A stretch of 64,000 bases of DNA. Source: a bacterium (GTDB lineage: Bacteria; Vulcanimicrobiota; Xenobia; Xenobiales; JADMJV01). This document shows positions 34,923-43,415 of this stretch, one piece after another. The stretch lies in assembly GCA_018780265.1 (NCBI GenBank), contig JADMJV010000010.1:1-64000 (forward strand), in the 5' to 3' direction. Numbering within the stretch: the first letter of the stretch is position 1; every line of letters starts with the position of its first letter. Position numbers and translations under genes: made by a program. The notes below the pieces were generated by a model. That model searched no databases, was not told the DNA's origin, and saw nothing but the letters and a program-made list of their open reading frames with translations.

Positions 34923-35375
34923 ATGATGACTACTATGGACGAATCGATACTCAATCATTTCGGGGACGAATATCAAGGATTTCCCCTCAAGCTAAAGGCC
35001 CTCAGTGACCAACAATGGCTGATTGTGCTGCAAGCCGCTCCCGCCTGTCGCCTTCGCCTCAGCGCCGAAAGTGATTTGACCAAGCAACTCGACAGCATGG
35101 GTCTTTCCGATGAAACCAAAATCGGTGACCCCATTCTGGACGAGGCTTACCTGATTCGAGCCGACAGTGCCGAAGCCCGCGAATTGCTGCGTCAGCCCGA
35201 AGTACTGGAGGCACTCCACCAGTTGACCCCCTTCCTGGAACTGGAATTGACCCACAAGGAATACCGCCTGATTCGTGATGGAGTCTCGCCCACTCCGGCC
35301 TCGATCGAGAATGTATTGGGGCCGCTGTACCAATTGGTCAAAGCCACCTTGAAGCCGGAGGGGTCTCAAGAGTAG
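34923..35375 (+). CDS. Hypothetical protein, 150 aa
   Basis: Soluble alpha/beta protein with no signal peptide. Readable features are LKLKALSDQQWLIVLQAAP, IGDPILDEAYLIRADSAEARELL, and a helical LLRQPEVLEALHQL followed by LELELTHKEYRLIRDG. The central DPxLDEAYLIRA pattern is reminiscent of DUF3137-like proteins, but I would not assign it. It is divergent from fumC and 18 nt upstream of the M13 peptidase gene, with which it may be co-transcribed. Confidence 0.65.
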   Translation: MMTTMDESILNHFGDEYQGFPLKLKALSDQQWLIVLQAAPACRLRLSAESDLTKQLDSMGLSDETKIGDPILDEAYLIRADSAEARELLRQPEVLEALHQLTPFLELELTHKEYRLIRDGVSPTPASIENVLGPLYQLVKATLKPEGSQE

Positions 35376-35393
35376 AGCGCGAACGCGGGCTCT

Positions 35394-37412
35394 ATGACCA
35401 ATCGCTTCTCCCGTAGCCTGGCCTCTTTAGGTCTGGCTCTTTTGCTTTCTGGCGCAGTCCTCGGCGAACCGTCCCAGAGCGGGTTGGATCTATCCAACCT
35501 CGACCGCAGCACGCCGGCCTCCCAAGACTTTTTCCAGTATTCGAACGGAGGCTGGCTGAAAGCCAACCCCATACCCGCCGACAAGCCGCGCTGGGGCACT
35601 TTTAACCAGTTGTACGAGAACAACCAGAGTCTGCTCCAGGCCATTCTCATCCAGGCTGCGGCCCACGCCGAGGATGAGAACAGCCGAAAAATCGGGGATT
35701 TCTACAGCAGTGGCATGGAGGCACCCAGCCAGGCGGCCGGCCTCGAATTACTCAAGGCCGAGACGCAGAGCCTGGCTCAGGCGAGCACGCCCGCCCAGTT
35801 GCAGAGCTGGGTCACCGGCTTGCATCAGCGCGGGTTGCATCCCTATTTTTCCTTTGGGTCGGCTCAGGACGCTAAAGATAGCAGTCAGGTGATCGGCCAA
35901 CTCAACCAGGGCGGCCTGGGGCTGCCCGATTGCGAGTACTACACCCGCAGCGACGAGAAGTCGGTCAAGATTCGGGCCCAGTATCTTGAGTTTATAGCAG
36001 CGGTCTTTCAACGCTGGGGCGAGAAACCCGAGGTAGCCGCCAAAAAAGCCCAACAAGCCTTCGATCTGGAAAGTCAACTGGCCAAGAGCAGCATGACATT
36101 GGTGGAACAGCGTGATCCAGAGGCCTCCTATCACCCTGTTACGCCGTCGGAGCTGGCCCAACAGGCTCCCCAATGGGATTGGGACAGCTACTTCAAGACC
36201 CTGGGGGCCCCGGCCATGGGCAGGGTCAATCTGTCCTCGCCCAAGTTTTTCACCGGTCTGGCTCAGGTCCTCAAAGACACGCCACTGGAAGCCCAACAGA
36301 GCTACTTGCAGTGGCAACTGCTGCGCAATTCGGCCGACTATCTTAGCGAAGACTGGAGCGTCCTCTCTTTCGGCTTCTACGGCAAGACTCTCACCGGCGC
36401 GCTGGAGATCAGTCCACGCTGGCGGCGGGTTGTCAAAGTCATCGACTCCAACATGGGCGACGCGCTGGGCGAGAAGTACGTGGCTCAGCACTTTCCGCCG
36501 GCCGCCAAGGCCAAAGTGGACGACATGGTGGTGCGCCTGCGCAAATCGCTGAGCAAAACCCTGGACGGACTGGAATGGATGAGCGCCGCTACCAAAGAGC
36601 AAGCTCAGGCCAAACTGGCCTCCTTTCGCGCCAAGATCGGCTACCCCGAGCGCTGGCGCGACTATAGTGCCCTGAAAATTGATCGCAAGAACTACCTGGC
36701 CAACGTGTGGAATTCGGAGGCCTTCGAGGTCAAACGCGATCTGGCCAAGATCGGCAAACCCCAAGACCGCAACGAGTGGTATATGTCCCCCCCCACCGTC
36801 AATGCATACTACGACCCGCAGAACAATGAAATCGTCTTTCCGGCCGGTATCTTGCAGCCACCCTTTTTCTCGCTAAGCGCCGATGACGCGGTAAACTACG
36901 GGGCTCTGGGGGTGGTCATCGGCCACGAGATCACCCACGGATTTGACGATCAAGGCGCCCAATTTGATGCCAAAGGCAACCTGCGCAACTGGTGGGGCCA
37001 GCAAGACCTGGACAAGTTCAAGGGCCTGGCCAAAGCCATCGAGGATCAATTTAGCGGCTACCAGGTGGCCGATGGCCTGCACATCAACGGCAAACTGGTG
37101 GTAGGCGAAAGCATCGCCGACCTGGGCGGGCTCAAACTGGCCATGCAGGCGTACGCCGACTCGCAAGTGGGCAAACCGGCCCAGGTGCTGGACGGATTTA
37201 CGCCCGATCAGCGCTTCTTTCTGGCCTACGCCCGCATCTGGGCAATGAATCTTCGCCCCGAGTACGAGCGTTTGCAGGTCAACACCGACCCTCATCCACA
37301 TCCGCGCTTCCGCGTCAACGGGCCGCTTTCAAATCTCGAAGAATTTCAAAAGTCGTTTGCGATTCCGGCCGAGTCACCAATGGTTCGAAAGCAGCGCAAC
37401 CGAGTATGGTAA
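35394..37412 (+). CDS. M13-family zinc metallopeptidase (neprilysin/PepO-like)
   Basis: 672 residues with an N-terminal signal peptide (SLASLGLALLLSGAVLG). The catalytic site is complete: NEIVFPAGILQPPFF, the zinc motif VIGHEITHGFDD (His511, Glu512, His515), and VGESIADLGGLKLA (third ligand Glu572, Asp576). NAYYDP upstream is the substrate-binding Asn-Ala-x-Tyr of M13 enzymes. Expected to be periplasmic or secreted and to trim peptides. The C-terminus is slightly different from the usual final Cys-x-x-W; here it ends MVRKQRNRVW. The next gene overlaps by 7 nt. Confidence 0.93.
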   Translation: MTNRFSRSLASLGLALLLSGAVLGEPSQSGLDLSNLDRSTPASQDFFQYSNGGWLKANPIPADKPRWGTFNQLYENNQSLLQAILIQAAAHAEDENSRKIGDFYSSGMEAPSQAAGLELLKAETQSLAQASTPAQLQSWVTGLHQRGLHPYFSFGSAQDAKDSSQVIGQLNQGGLGLPDCEYYTRSDEKSVKIRAQYLEFIAAVFQRWGEKPEVAAKKAQQAFDLESQLAKSSMTLVEQRDPEASYHPVTPSELAQQAPQWDWDSYFKTLGAPAMGRVNLSSPKFFTGLAQVLKDTPLEAQQSYLQWQLLRNSADYLSEDWSVLSFGFYGKTLTGALEISPRWRRVVKVIDSNMGDALGEKYVAQHFPPAAKAKVDDMVVRLRKSLSKTLDGLEWMSAATKEQAQAKLASFRAKIGYPERWRDYSALKIDRKNYLANVWNSEAFEVKRDLAKIGKPQDRNEWYMSPPTVNAYYDPQNNEIVFPAGILQPPFFSLSADDAVNYGALGVVIGHEITHGFDDQGAQFDAKGNLRNWWGQQDLDKFKGLAKAIEDQFSGYQVADGLHINGKLVVGESIADLGGLKLAMQAYADSQVGKPAQVLDGFTPDQRFFLAYARIWAMNLRPEYERLQVNTDPHPHPRFRVNGPLSNLEEFQKSFAIPAESPMVRKQRNRVW

Positions 37413-38890
37413 ATGCGCCCGAGTGGGTATTTGACAGCCTCCCCTATGGCGTTTTGTTGCTGGATGCGCAAAATTACGTAAAGCGGGCCAACAAAGAAGC
37501 CCAGCGCTTCTTTGGGCGGCAAGCCGAGGTGGGCGGGCATTTCTCACAGCGCCTGCCCGCCGGGCAACATCGCCTGCCCAGTCCCGAGGCCGGCTCGGCC
37601 GGTCTGGTGGCCGAGGTACTCGAAGGGCCTCCCGGCAGCGAACTCTGGCTCTACGTATTTCGTGAGGATTCGCAAGTTGCCTGGGTATCCGAAGACACCG
37701 AGCGCATGGCTTTTGAGGATCCTCTGACGGGCCTGCCCAACTGGAACATTCTCAGTCAGTTTGTCGATCACAGTTGCAGCCAATCCCAGCGCTATCAACG
37801 CTCCTCCGCTTTGCTGCGGGTAGACCTGGACCACCTGCGCCAGGTCAACAACGATTTGGGCCGCACCGGCGGCGATGAGGTATTGGTGCAGGCGGCCCAA
37901 CGTCTGCAAAATCTGGTGCGCAGCTCCGACATTGTGGGTCGCCTGGAAGGCGACAAGTTCTTGATCTTGCTCACCGAACTGACCGCCGACAGGGGTGTGC
38001 GCAGCAGTGAAACCGGGCACCTGCCGGTGCGGGCTCGGGCGGCCGTGGTGGCCATGCGTCTCAACGCCGCATTTCGGCAGCCCTTCATCGTGGGTGAGGC
38101 CCAGGTGGCTTGCCCGGTCTCTATCGGGGTGGCCGTCTGTCCCGAGGACGCGATCCTACCCGGTGAATGGGTGGAGGCTGCCGAGCTGGCCTTGCAGCAC
38201 AGCAAGGAGGCCGGTGGAGACAGCCACGAACTCTATGCCGAAGCCCTCAAACAACAGCACGAGCTAAAAAAGGACCGCCATCGTCAAATGGAGGAAGCCC
38301 TGCGCGACGGCGGGTTGGCCTTTCGCTGGCTGCCGGTCATGGGCCCGGAACCTCTGGAGCATTACTGGTGGCAATGGCCGGCTCAGTCGATCGATGGTCC
38401 TGAAGTTCCTGATTGGATCGATTCGGCCGGACTCCATGGCCCTTGGGGAAAGTGGCAAAAAGCCTATCTCGAGAGCCAGAAGGGCCAGTGTGACCGGCTG
38501 GCTCCCCTACCCTCGGTGTGGTTAAATCCGGGCGTAGACACCGGCTTTTTGCTCCAGCCCGGCTGGATCTGGGAGGTCGACGAAGTCGTCCTGCACCATC
38601 GTTACCGCCTGCAAAGTCTGCTTCAGCTCCAGGACAAGGGGCTGAAATGGATCTTGAGCTGCTCCAGTCGAGGCCTGCAAAATCTGTCGCTGCTGGGCAA
38701 ACTTCAGCCCAAGATGATGAAATTTCCCCTGCCGCCCAAGCCCACTTTTGAGCACGAACGCTTGTTGATGGCCTCGGCTCAGGTGGCCGAGGCCTTTGGC
38801 ATCGAGTTGTTGGTATGCCTGGATCAAGACTCCGAGCCTCGCCAACTGATGAGCAAGCTATCGCCCCGCTGGATGTTGCGCACTCCCTGA
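37406..38890 (+). CDS. Degenerate PAS-GGDEF-EAL signalling protein
   Basis: 494 residues, starting inside the stop region of the M13 gene. Residues 1-90 look PAS-like (VFDSLPYGVLLLDAQNYVKRANKEAQRFF). Residues 103-270 are GGDEF-like: DPLTGLPNWNIL, LLRVDLDHLRQVNNDLG and SDIVGRLEGDKFLILL, where the signature is EGDKF (181-185) instead of GGDEF. The last 200 residues look like a degraded EAL domain (GLAFRWLPVMG; no EAL triad). It probably neither makes nor cleaves cyclic-di-GMP and may bind a nucleotide or protein instead. Its stop overlaps the macro-domain gene. Confidence 0.78.
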   Translation: MVNAPEWVFDSLPYGVLLLDAQNYVKRANKEAQRFFGRQAEVGGHFSQRLPAGQHRLPSPEAGSAGLVAEVLEGPPGSELWLYVFREDSQVAWVSEDTERMAFEDPLTGLPNWNILSQFVDHSCSQSQRYQRSSALLRVDLDHLRQVNNDLGRTGGDEVLVQAAQRLQNLVRSSDIVGRLEGDKFLILLTELTADRGVRSSETGHLPVRARAAVVAMRLNAAFRQPFIVGEAQVACPVSIGVAVCPEDAILPGEWVEAAELALQHSKEAGGDSHELYAEALKQQHELKKDRHRQMEEALRDGGLAFRWLPVMGPEPLEHYWWQWPAQSIDGPEVPDWIDSAGLHGPWGKWQKAYLESQKGQCDRLAPLPSVWLNPGVDTGFLLQPGWIWEVDEVVLHHRYRLQSLLQLQDKGLKWILSCSSRGLQNLSLLGKLQPKMMKFPLPPKPTFEHERLLMASAQVAEAFGIELLVCLDQDSEPRQLMSKLSPRWMLRTP

Positions 38891-39393
38891 TGGTTCTATC
38901 TCGGGGATCGCTGGCCGATTGCCAGGCCGAACTGTTGGTGTGCGGGGTCAACGACACCGGCAAGGTCGACGCGGGGGCCATCGGGGCCCTTTTTCAAGAA
39001 GCCGGAGGGCTCCTCGAAGAGTGCTTGCAGACAGGACTGGCCAACGGCTCGCGCCTGCCCGGCAGTGTGGTGCTGACTCCCCCGTTCGAGCTGGCCCATC
39101 GCGGCGTCAAAGGCCTGGCTCTGGTGGTGGTCAGGCCCGTTCCCAGCCTGGACCAGTTGCGTCAGGCGGCGGCCATGGTGGCCCATCAAATCATGACTCA
39201 GGGCTGGAAAAGCCTGGCCTGCCCGGCGCTGGGCTGTGGAGCCGGGGCCTTGCCGCCTGCTCAGGCTGCCCACGCCTTGCTCGAGGGGCTGGCGAGCCTG
39301 CTACGGCAGGGATTGGAATTGGAACTGGCCCTGCCCCGGCCCGCTGATTATGAGGCCTACCAGGCGGTAGCCAGACAGCTCAAGCTGCTTTAG
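38890..39393 (+). CDS. Macro-domain-like protein
   Basis: The ATG at 38890 overlaps the previous stop (TGATG) and gives 167 residues. Sequence order fits a macro domain: SLADCQAELLVCGVN (first strands), VDAGAIGALFQEAGGLLEECLQTG, GSVVLTPPFELAHRGVKGLALVVV and SLACPALGCGAGALPP (the phosphate-binding glycine-rich loop). Macro domains bind or hydrolyse ADP-ribose and related nucleotides. Coupling to a degenerate GGDEF protein suggests a nucleotide-signalling role. Ends 4 nt into the convergent gene. Confidence 0.7.
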   Translation: MVLSRGSLADCQAELLVCGVNDTGKVDAGAIGALFQEAGGLLEECLQTGLANGSRLPGSVVLTPPFELAHRGVKGLALVVVRPVPSLDQLRQAAAMVAHQIMTQGWKSLACPALGCGAGALPPAQAAHALLEGLASLLRQGLELELALPRPADYEAYQAVARQLKLL

Positions 39394-39788
39394 ACAATTT
39401 GAAAACCTTCGGTGCTCTTGGGCAGGCTTACGGTGCCACTGGCCCAATGGTAGGGCGCCTCCACATGATGGGTCACAATATCGCCGGACTCTTCGATCCA
39501 GCTTTCTAGCTTGACATGTCCCCCTTGGGCCGAGAGCAACTGATGGTTGTGCCTCCAGTGGCCGTCGTCGGTTTCCACCCAATCTGCATCGGGAGGTAGA
39601 CCGGTAATCACGAAGTCGCGCACGCGGGGGTCCCCAATACTGGGGATAAAGTCGTCCTGACATTGGGCAAAGGCCTGATCTACGGTGCCGTCCGAGCGAA
39701 TCTCGTTGAGAGACGGATGCCCCTCAATGTTTGCCCGAAATACGCTGCCAAAAGGCACGCCGCTCCAACCTGAAATTGCCATGGGCAC
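39390..39788 (-). CDS. Hypothetical protein, 132 aa
   Basis: Small soluble protein without signal peptide or known domain. An in-frame ATG at 39782 is an alternative start. It is tryptophan- and histidine-rich toward the C-terminus (HWRHNHQLLSAQGGHVKLESW, THHVEAPYHWASG), giving a beta-sheet impression. Converges with the macro-domain gene with a 4-nt overlap and diverges from the selenoprotein candidate. Confidence 0.55.
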   Translation of the reverse strand: MPMAISGWSGVPFGSVFRANIEGHPSLNEIRSDGTVDQAFAQCQDDFIPSIGDPRVRDFVITGLPPDADWVETDDGHWRHNHQLLSAQGGHVKLESWIEESGDIVTHHVEAPYHWASGTVSLPKSTEGFQIV

Positions 39789-39901
39789 ACTCTAGCCTGT
39801 GGCGGGAACTGGAACGTGAACGCGAAGTTTCCATTTGGCCGGGAGTGGGCTTTGGGGGCATTGATGGAGAACGGTCCCGCACAATCAGAAAGGTGAAAGT
39901 T

Positions 39902-40318
39902 ATGCAAAATCAACTCAGGCTATGGTTGGTCGGGCTGCTGCTGCTGGCCAGCACGGGTCTGGCCGTGGCCAAGCCCCCCGAAATGAAAACTCACAGCTCG
40001 ACGGCTAAAGGAGCCATAGTCACTGTAGTCCATTTTTCCGCCCCCTGGTGAGGGGCTTGCGTGGCCATGGAGCCCGCCATGACTCAGTTTGAGTCAAAAT
40101 ACAAGAGCAAGGTCAATCTCGTCTCCATGAACTCCGACGAGACCGATACACCGGAGTACAAGAAATACGGCAAATTGCTGGAAAAACTCTCGCAAGGCGG
40201 TATCCCTTTGACGGTCTGGACGGATAGCAAAGGCAAAGTTCTCGACCAGAAGCTGGGAGGACTTAGCGAAAAAGAGCTGAGCGACCGGAGCCAGCAGGCG
40301 ATCAAACGGGCCAAGTAG
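39902..40318 (+). CDS. Secreted thioredoxin-fold selenoprotein candidate (UxxC active site, in-frame TGA)
   Basis: The ATG at 39902 follows an AAAGGTGA ribosome site. The frame runs 138 codons to the stop at 40316-40318, broken only by TGA at 40049-40051. Residues 1-24 form a signal peptide. Codons around the TGA read VVHFSAPW-U-GACVAMEPAM: exactly a thioredoxin active site (W-C-x-x-C) with the first cysteine encoded by TGA, and Cys53 as resolving residue. The part after the TGA is in the same frame and completes the fold (VNLVSMNSD, then GGIPLTVWTDSKGKVL with the cis-proline). A perfect hairpin starts 29 nt after the TGA. Selenocysteine is the best explanation; a Cys-to-stop mutation or sequencing error is the alternative. 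Confidence 0.8.
40080..40096 (+). promoter_or_regulatory. Candidate bacterial SECIS hairpin
   Basis: TGACTCA-GTT-TGAGTCA: a perfect 7-bp stem with a 3-nt loop starting with G. 35 nt separate the TGA (40049-40051) from the loop (40087-40089). As I recall, bacterial SECIS rules ask for a short apical loop with G among its first two bases about 16-37 nt after the UGA, so this fits near the upper limit. A second hairpin, CATGG-AGCCCG-CCATG (40066-40081), abuts it and could be the real or an alternative element. Confidence 0.55.
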
Positions 40319-40349
40319 GCCCTCGGTCAATCAACAGGGAGGCGACGCC

Positions 40350-41070
40350 ATGGCCAAACTCGATCCCATTCGTCTGCGCATCGCCGTGCGCGCCTCCCTG
40401 GCCTGCGGGTTGGCCCTGCTTATCCCAGAGAATGCCTGGGTCCAGCATCAGTGGGTAATGGTGAGCGTGGCCATCCTGGTCACCTCGGAACCACGCTGGG
40501 GGGCCCTGGTTCAGAAGAGTTGGGCGCGCATTTTGGGCACCATCGCCGGAGGTCTACCGGCCCTGGCGGTAGGCCTTTTAGCCCCCACTCACCCCTGGCT
40601 GGCGGCCACCTGCTTGATTTTGGTCATTGCCACGGCGACGTACTTCGCGACAGGCTCTACAGATGGCCGTGATGGATTGCCTGCAACTGCTCCAAACCTA
40701 CGCCCAAGCGCTCAGAGCTGAGCAAGACCCCGGCCCCCAGGTGGGCGCCGCGATCTTGGCCAACCTCAGCCTGCAGCAGCGGCTGATTCAGGAAGCACGG
40801 CTGGAATCTCGCCACTTTCCAACTTCGGCCCGGCTGGCCAACTGGGACCTTCTGCGGGCCACTTTTCGATATCTGCAGCTGATCGCCCTCAGCGGTGGGG
40901 GCCCCAAAATGCAGCCCGTCCTGGACACTGTGGACGCACTGATCGCATCGGGCGGTCCTGGCCTCCATAACGACTCGGAGAGTGTCGCCCGATTGCCCGC
41001 CCCCGATTCAGCCTCTCTGGACTTCTGCTACACCCGACTGCAGGTTACTTTGGAGGCCCTCAAGGCCTAG
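40350..41070 (+). pseudogene. FUSC/aromatic-acid-exporter-like protein, internally deleted and frameshifted
   Basis: The first frame (40350-40721) encodes MAKLDPIRLRIAVRASLACGLALLIP with three or four hydrophobic segments (AILVTSEPRWGALVQKSWARILGT), the start of a FUSC-type exporter. The second frame (from about 40640 to 41070) gives ALQMAVMDCLQLLQTYAQAL, a helical cytoplasmic part of the same family. The membrane segments normally between them are missing, so a deletion joined the two parts out of frame. Probably non-functional. Confidence 0.6.
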
Positions 41071-41109
41071 CAGGCCAGGGCCCACAGTTTTCAGCACGAA
41101 CAGCCGGCC

Positions 41110-42795
41110 ATGGGCCGAGGTAACTTTCTCAAGTTCATGCTGGTAAGCTTTCCCGCCCTGGCAATCGCTCTGGTGATCTTCTCCCAGGCCATCCTGGCAC
41201 GCCTGGATCAGGCCCGGAGCGGAACCGCATGGCTGGCCCTGCTGGCCAGGCTGACGACGGGCCTGGGCGTCATGCTTTTCTTGCTGGTGGTAGTCGCGGC
41301 CGGGCGAGGGTCCTATCGAGGGTTTGCACGTTTTTCCCTGGCCTACACCCTGGCACTCAGCCTGGTCATGGTGGGCCTGACGGAGACCTTCCTTCCCTTG
41401 CCCTGCCCACCCACGCCTGCCCAGACCCTGCTGATAGAGCAGTTACGCAGGCGCCACGAGGAGATTACCAAACCCTACCACGGTAGCCTGTTTGTGCCGG
41501 GCCGGGCCAACGGGTTGGGCTGGCTCGACCGCGACCACACCTTCAACAGGAAGGGGCGGCGAATTCTCTTCATTGGCGATTCGATGCTGGAAGTCCGCTC
41601 CCGTCGGCGCCTGGCCTTGCGGGTGGAAGACCGATTGGCCGCCGTAGAGGTGGTCAACCTCTCGATGACAGGGTCTGACCCGCTGGACTACCGTTTTCGT
41701 CTCAACGAATACGCCTTCGACTACCAGCCAGAACACATCTTTGTCTTTCTTTATGGGCCCAACGACTTTTCTCTGATGCCTCCCTACCAACCTTATCGAC
41801 CCCGGCCGGTCCGAGTCACCCGACAGACCATCGAGTCGGCCCAAAAAGTTGGCCTGCCAGCCACCGTAGTGGAAGCTTTAAGCCGACTGGCCAGGGGCGA
41901 CAAAATCTATACGGACCGAAAATCGTTCCTGGAGGCGGTAGGGTTGGCACTATCCCCCGAGCAGTGTCAGTTGCTGTACACCGTTGCCGTCGCCTACTCG
42001 GATGCGGAGACCCGCAAATTTCTCCAGTCCACGCGCAGCCGCCTGGAGAACCTTGGGACCAAACTGGTAGAGATGGTCAGCAAAGGCTTGCAGAAGGCGG
42101 GTTTGCCCGCGCCGTTCTATCCGGATCTGCAATGGTGGTCCACGGAGCCCTTCTTGGAGCGAGAACATAAAGTGTATCAGTTGCCACCGGCTCGCCGGCT
42201 GCGCGCTCTGGCCCAACTCTACGCGGAGTTTATGCACACCCCGGCGGGCCCGGTGTATGATTGGTTGCAGGCCCAGAGTCCCCAACTGCGCAGCTGGCTG
42301 ACGGCGGAGGCCGACATGCTTTGGTTTCTGGCCATCCCTCTCAATCGATTGTCCGGCCTGCTCGATACCCCCGGTCCGGAGAGCGTGGAAGAGAAAAGGC
42401 TCCATCGGGAAAGAGTGGCTCTCTACGATCCGTTGCTGACGGAGATGTCCGACACCGCCCGCGCCCACGGCTGCAAACTCACTTTCGTCTTCATTCCCAC
42501 GCCGGGCCTGGCCGATAAGGATTTTGTCCGCTTCTGGGGAGACCTTTTGCCCACCGAGTGGGCGGCCAGGGTCTACACGGAAGTGCTGGCCCGAGCCAAA
42601 AACCGGGTGTCGTGCATCGATCTTGGAGCGGATCCCGATCGCTTCCGCGGCGGCTACTGGCCACTCGACGGCCATTGGACCGATGCCGCCAACGACAGCG
42701 TAGCCGATATTCTGGTGCACTTTCTACAATCTCAGCAGCCTGTCAGCAACAACGACGCAGCCTGGGCCAGGCCAAGCAACTGCTCCCGGGACTGA
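41110..42795 (+). CDS. Membrane-anchored SGNH/GDSL-type hydrolase (AlgX/AlgJ-like acyltransferase class)
   Basis: 561 residues. Three hydrophobic segments (about residues 9-30, 43-64 and 78-92) precede a large soluble domain. SGNH catalytic landmarks: RILFIGDSMLEV (nucleophile Ser158), NLSMTGSDP, FLYGPNDFS (block III Asn) and LDGHWTDAAN, a D-x-H-W motif as in AlgX/AlgJ-like O-acetyl-transfer proteins. Such enzymes modify exported polysaccharides or lipids. The last 21 codons overlap the antisense tetR gene (42732-42795). Confidence 0.8.
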   Translation: MGRGNFLKFMLVSFPALAIALVIFSQAILARLDQARSGTAWLALLARLTTGLGVMLFLLVVVAAGRGSYRGFARFSLAYTLALSLVMVGLTETFLPLPCPPTPAQTLLIEQLRRRHEEITKPYHGSLFVPGRANGLGWLDRDHTFNRKGRRILFIGDSMLEVRSRRRLALRVEDRLAAVEVVNLSMTGSDPLDYRFRLNEYAFDYQPEHIFVFLYGPNDFSLMPPYQPYRPRPVRVTRQTIESAQKVGLPATVVEALSRLARGDKIYTDRKSFLEAVGLALSPEQCQLLYTVAVAYSDAETRKFLQSTRSRLENLGTKLVEMVSKGLQKAGLPAPFYPDLQWWSTEPFLEREHKVYQLPPARRLRALAQLYAEFMHTPAGPVYDWLQAQSPQLRSWLTAEADMLWFLAIPLNRLSGLLDTPGPESVEEKRLHRERVALYDPLLTEMSDTARAHGCKLTFVFIPTPGLADKDFVRFWGDLLPTEWAARVYTEVLARAKNRVSCIDLGADPDRFRGGYWPLDGHWTDAANDSVADILVHFLQSQQPVSNNDAAWARPSNCSRD

Positions 42796-43328
42796 CCGGC
42801 GCGAGCCCGAATGGCAAGGCTGTGCAGGATGGCCGAGGCCATTTGGGCGCTCAAACTTGGGTCCAAATTAGGGGAAAGGGCCCCGCGCGCCTGAGCCTGT
42901 CGTAAATACGTCTCCAGGCCACAATCCAATTCTTGCAAAATGTCGGCCAGCATCTGCCGAATGGCAGGATGCTCGCTGATGGCGCTGGGGGCAGTGCAGA
43001 CCGCCATACAACCCCGACCGGAACCGCTGCTGTACAGTTCCAGGGCGCTCTGGTAGAAAGCACGCAATGCGGACGCCACCGGTAGTTGTGGATCCAGGGC
43101 CTGGACCAGGCTGGCCCGCAGGCTTTGCGTCCACATCTTGAGGGCAGCCAGATAGATCGCTTCTTTGTCTCCAAACGACGCATAAAGGCTGGGGCGATTG
43201 AGGCCGGTGGCGGCGCTCAAATCGTCGAGGGAAGTGGCTTCAAAGCCACCCTCCCAAAAAGCCTCCAGAGCTTTGCCCAGGACAACTTCTTCCGAGAAGC
43301 CTCGGGGGCGACCGCGGGCTTTTTTCAT
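42732..43328 (-). CDS. TetR-family transcriptional regulator
   Basis: 198 residues. The N-terminal DNA-binding domain is typical: ARGRPRGFSEEVVLGKALEAFWEGGFEATSLDDLSAATGLNRPSLYASFGDKEAIY. The ligand-binding domain has the RGCMAVCTAPSA segment seen in AcrR/TetR_C-type regulators of detoxification genes. Divergent from the GST gene, which it most likely represses; its 3' end overlaps the SGNH gene by 64 nt. Confidence 0.92.
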   Translation of the reverse strand: MKKARGRPRGFSEEVVLGKALEAFWEGGFEATSLDDLSAATGLNRPSLYASFGDKEAIYLAALKMWTQSLRASLVQALDPQLPVASALRAFYQSALELYSSGSGRGCMAVCTAPSAISEHPAIRQMLADILQELDCGLETYLRQAQARGALSPNLDPSLSAQMASAILHSLAIRARAGQSREQLLGLAQAASLLLTGC

Positions 43329-43359
43329 TCCAATTCTGTACCAAGTTGCAAAAAAATCA

Positions 43360-43388
43360 TTGACTCCACAATTTTACTGCGATATAGT
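43360..43388 (+). promoter_or_regulatory. Sigma-70 promoter of the GST gene with possible TetR operator
   Basis: TTGACT (43360-43365), 17-nt spacer, TATAGT (43383-43388). The short repeat TACT-GCGATAT-AGTA overlaps the -10 and could be part of the TetR operator. It lies 28 nt upstream of the GST start, between the divergent genes. Confidence 0.7.
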
Positions 43389-43415
43389 ACAAAAATTAAA
43401 TCCACAGGAGAATCG

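Noticed and set aside
37862..37882. A literal GGDEV stretch as the cyclase active site
   Set aside because: It lies in the helix before the active-site strand (LGRTGGDEVLVQAAQ); the aligned catalytic position is EGDKF at residues 181-185.
40049..40051. TGA read as tryptophan or glycine through an altered genetic code
   Set aside because: Many genes in the window end with TGA in tight ATGA overlaps, so TGA is a normal stop here; recoding at one site fits better.
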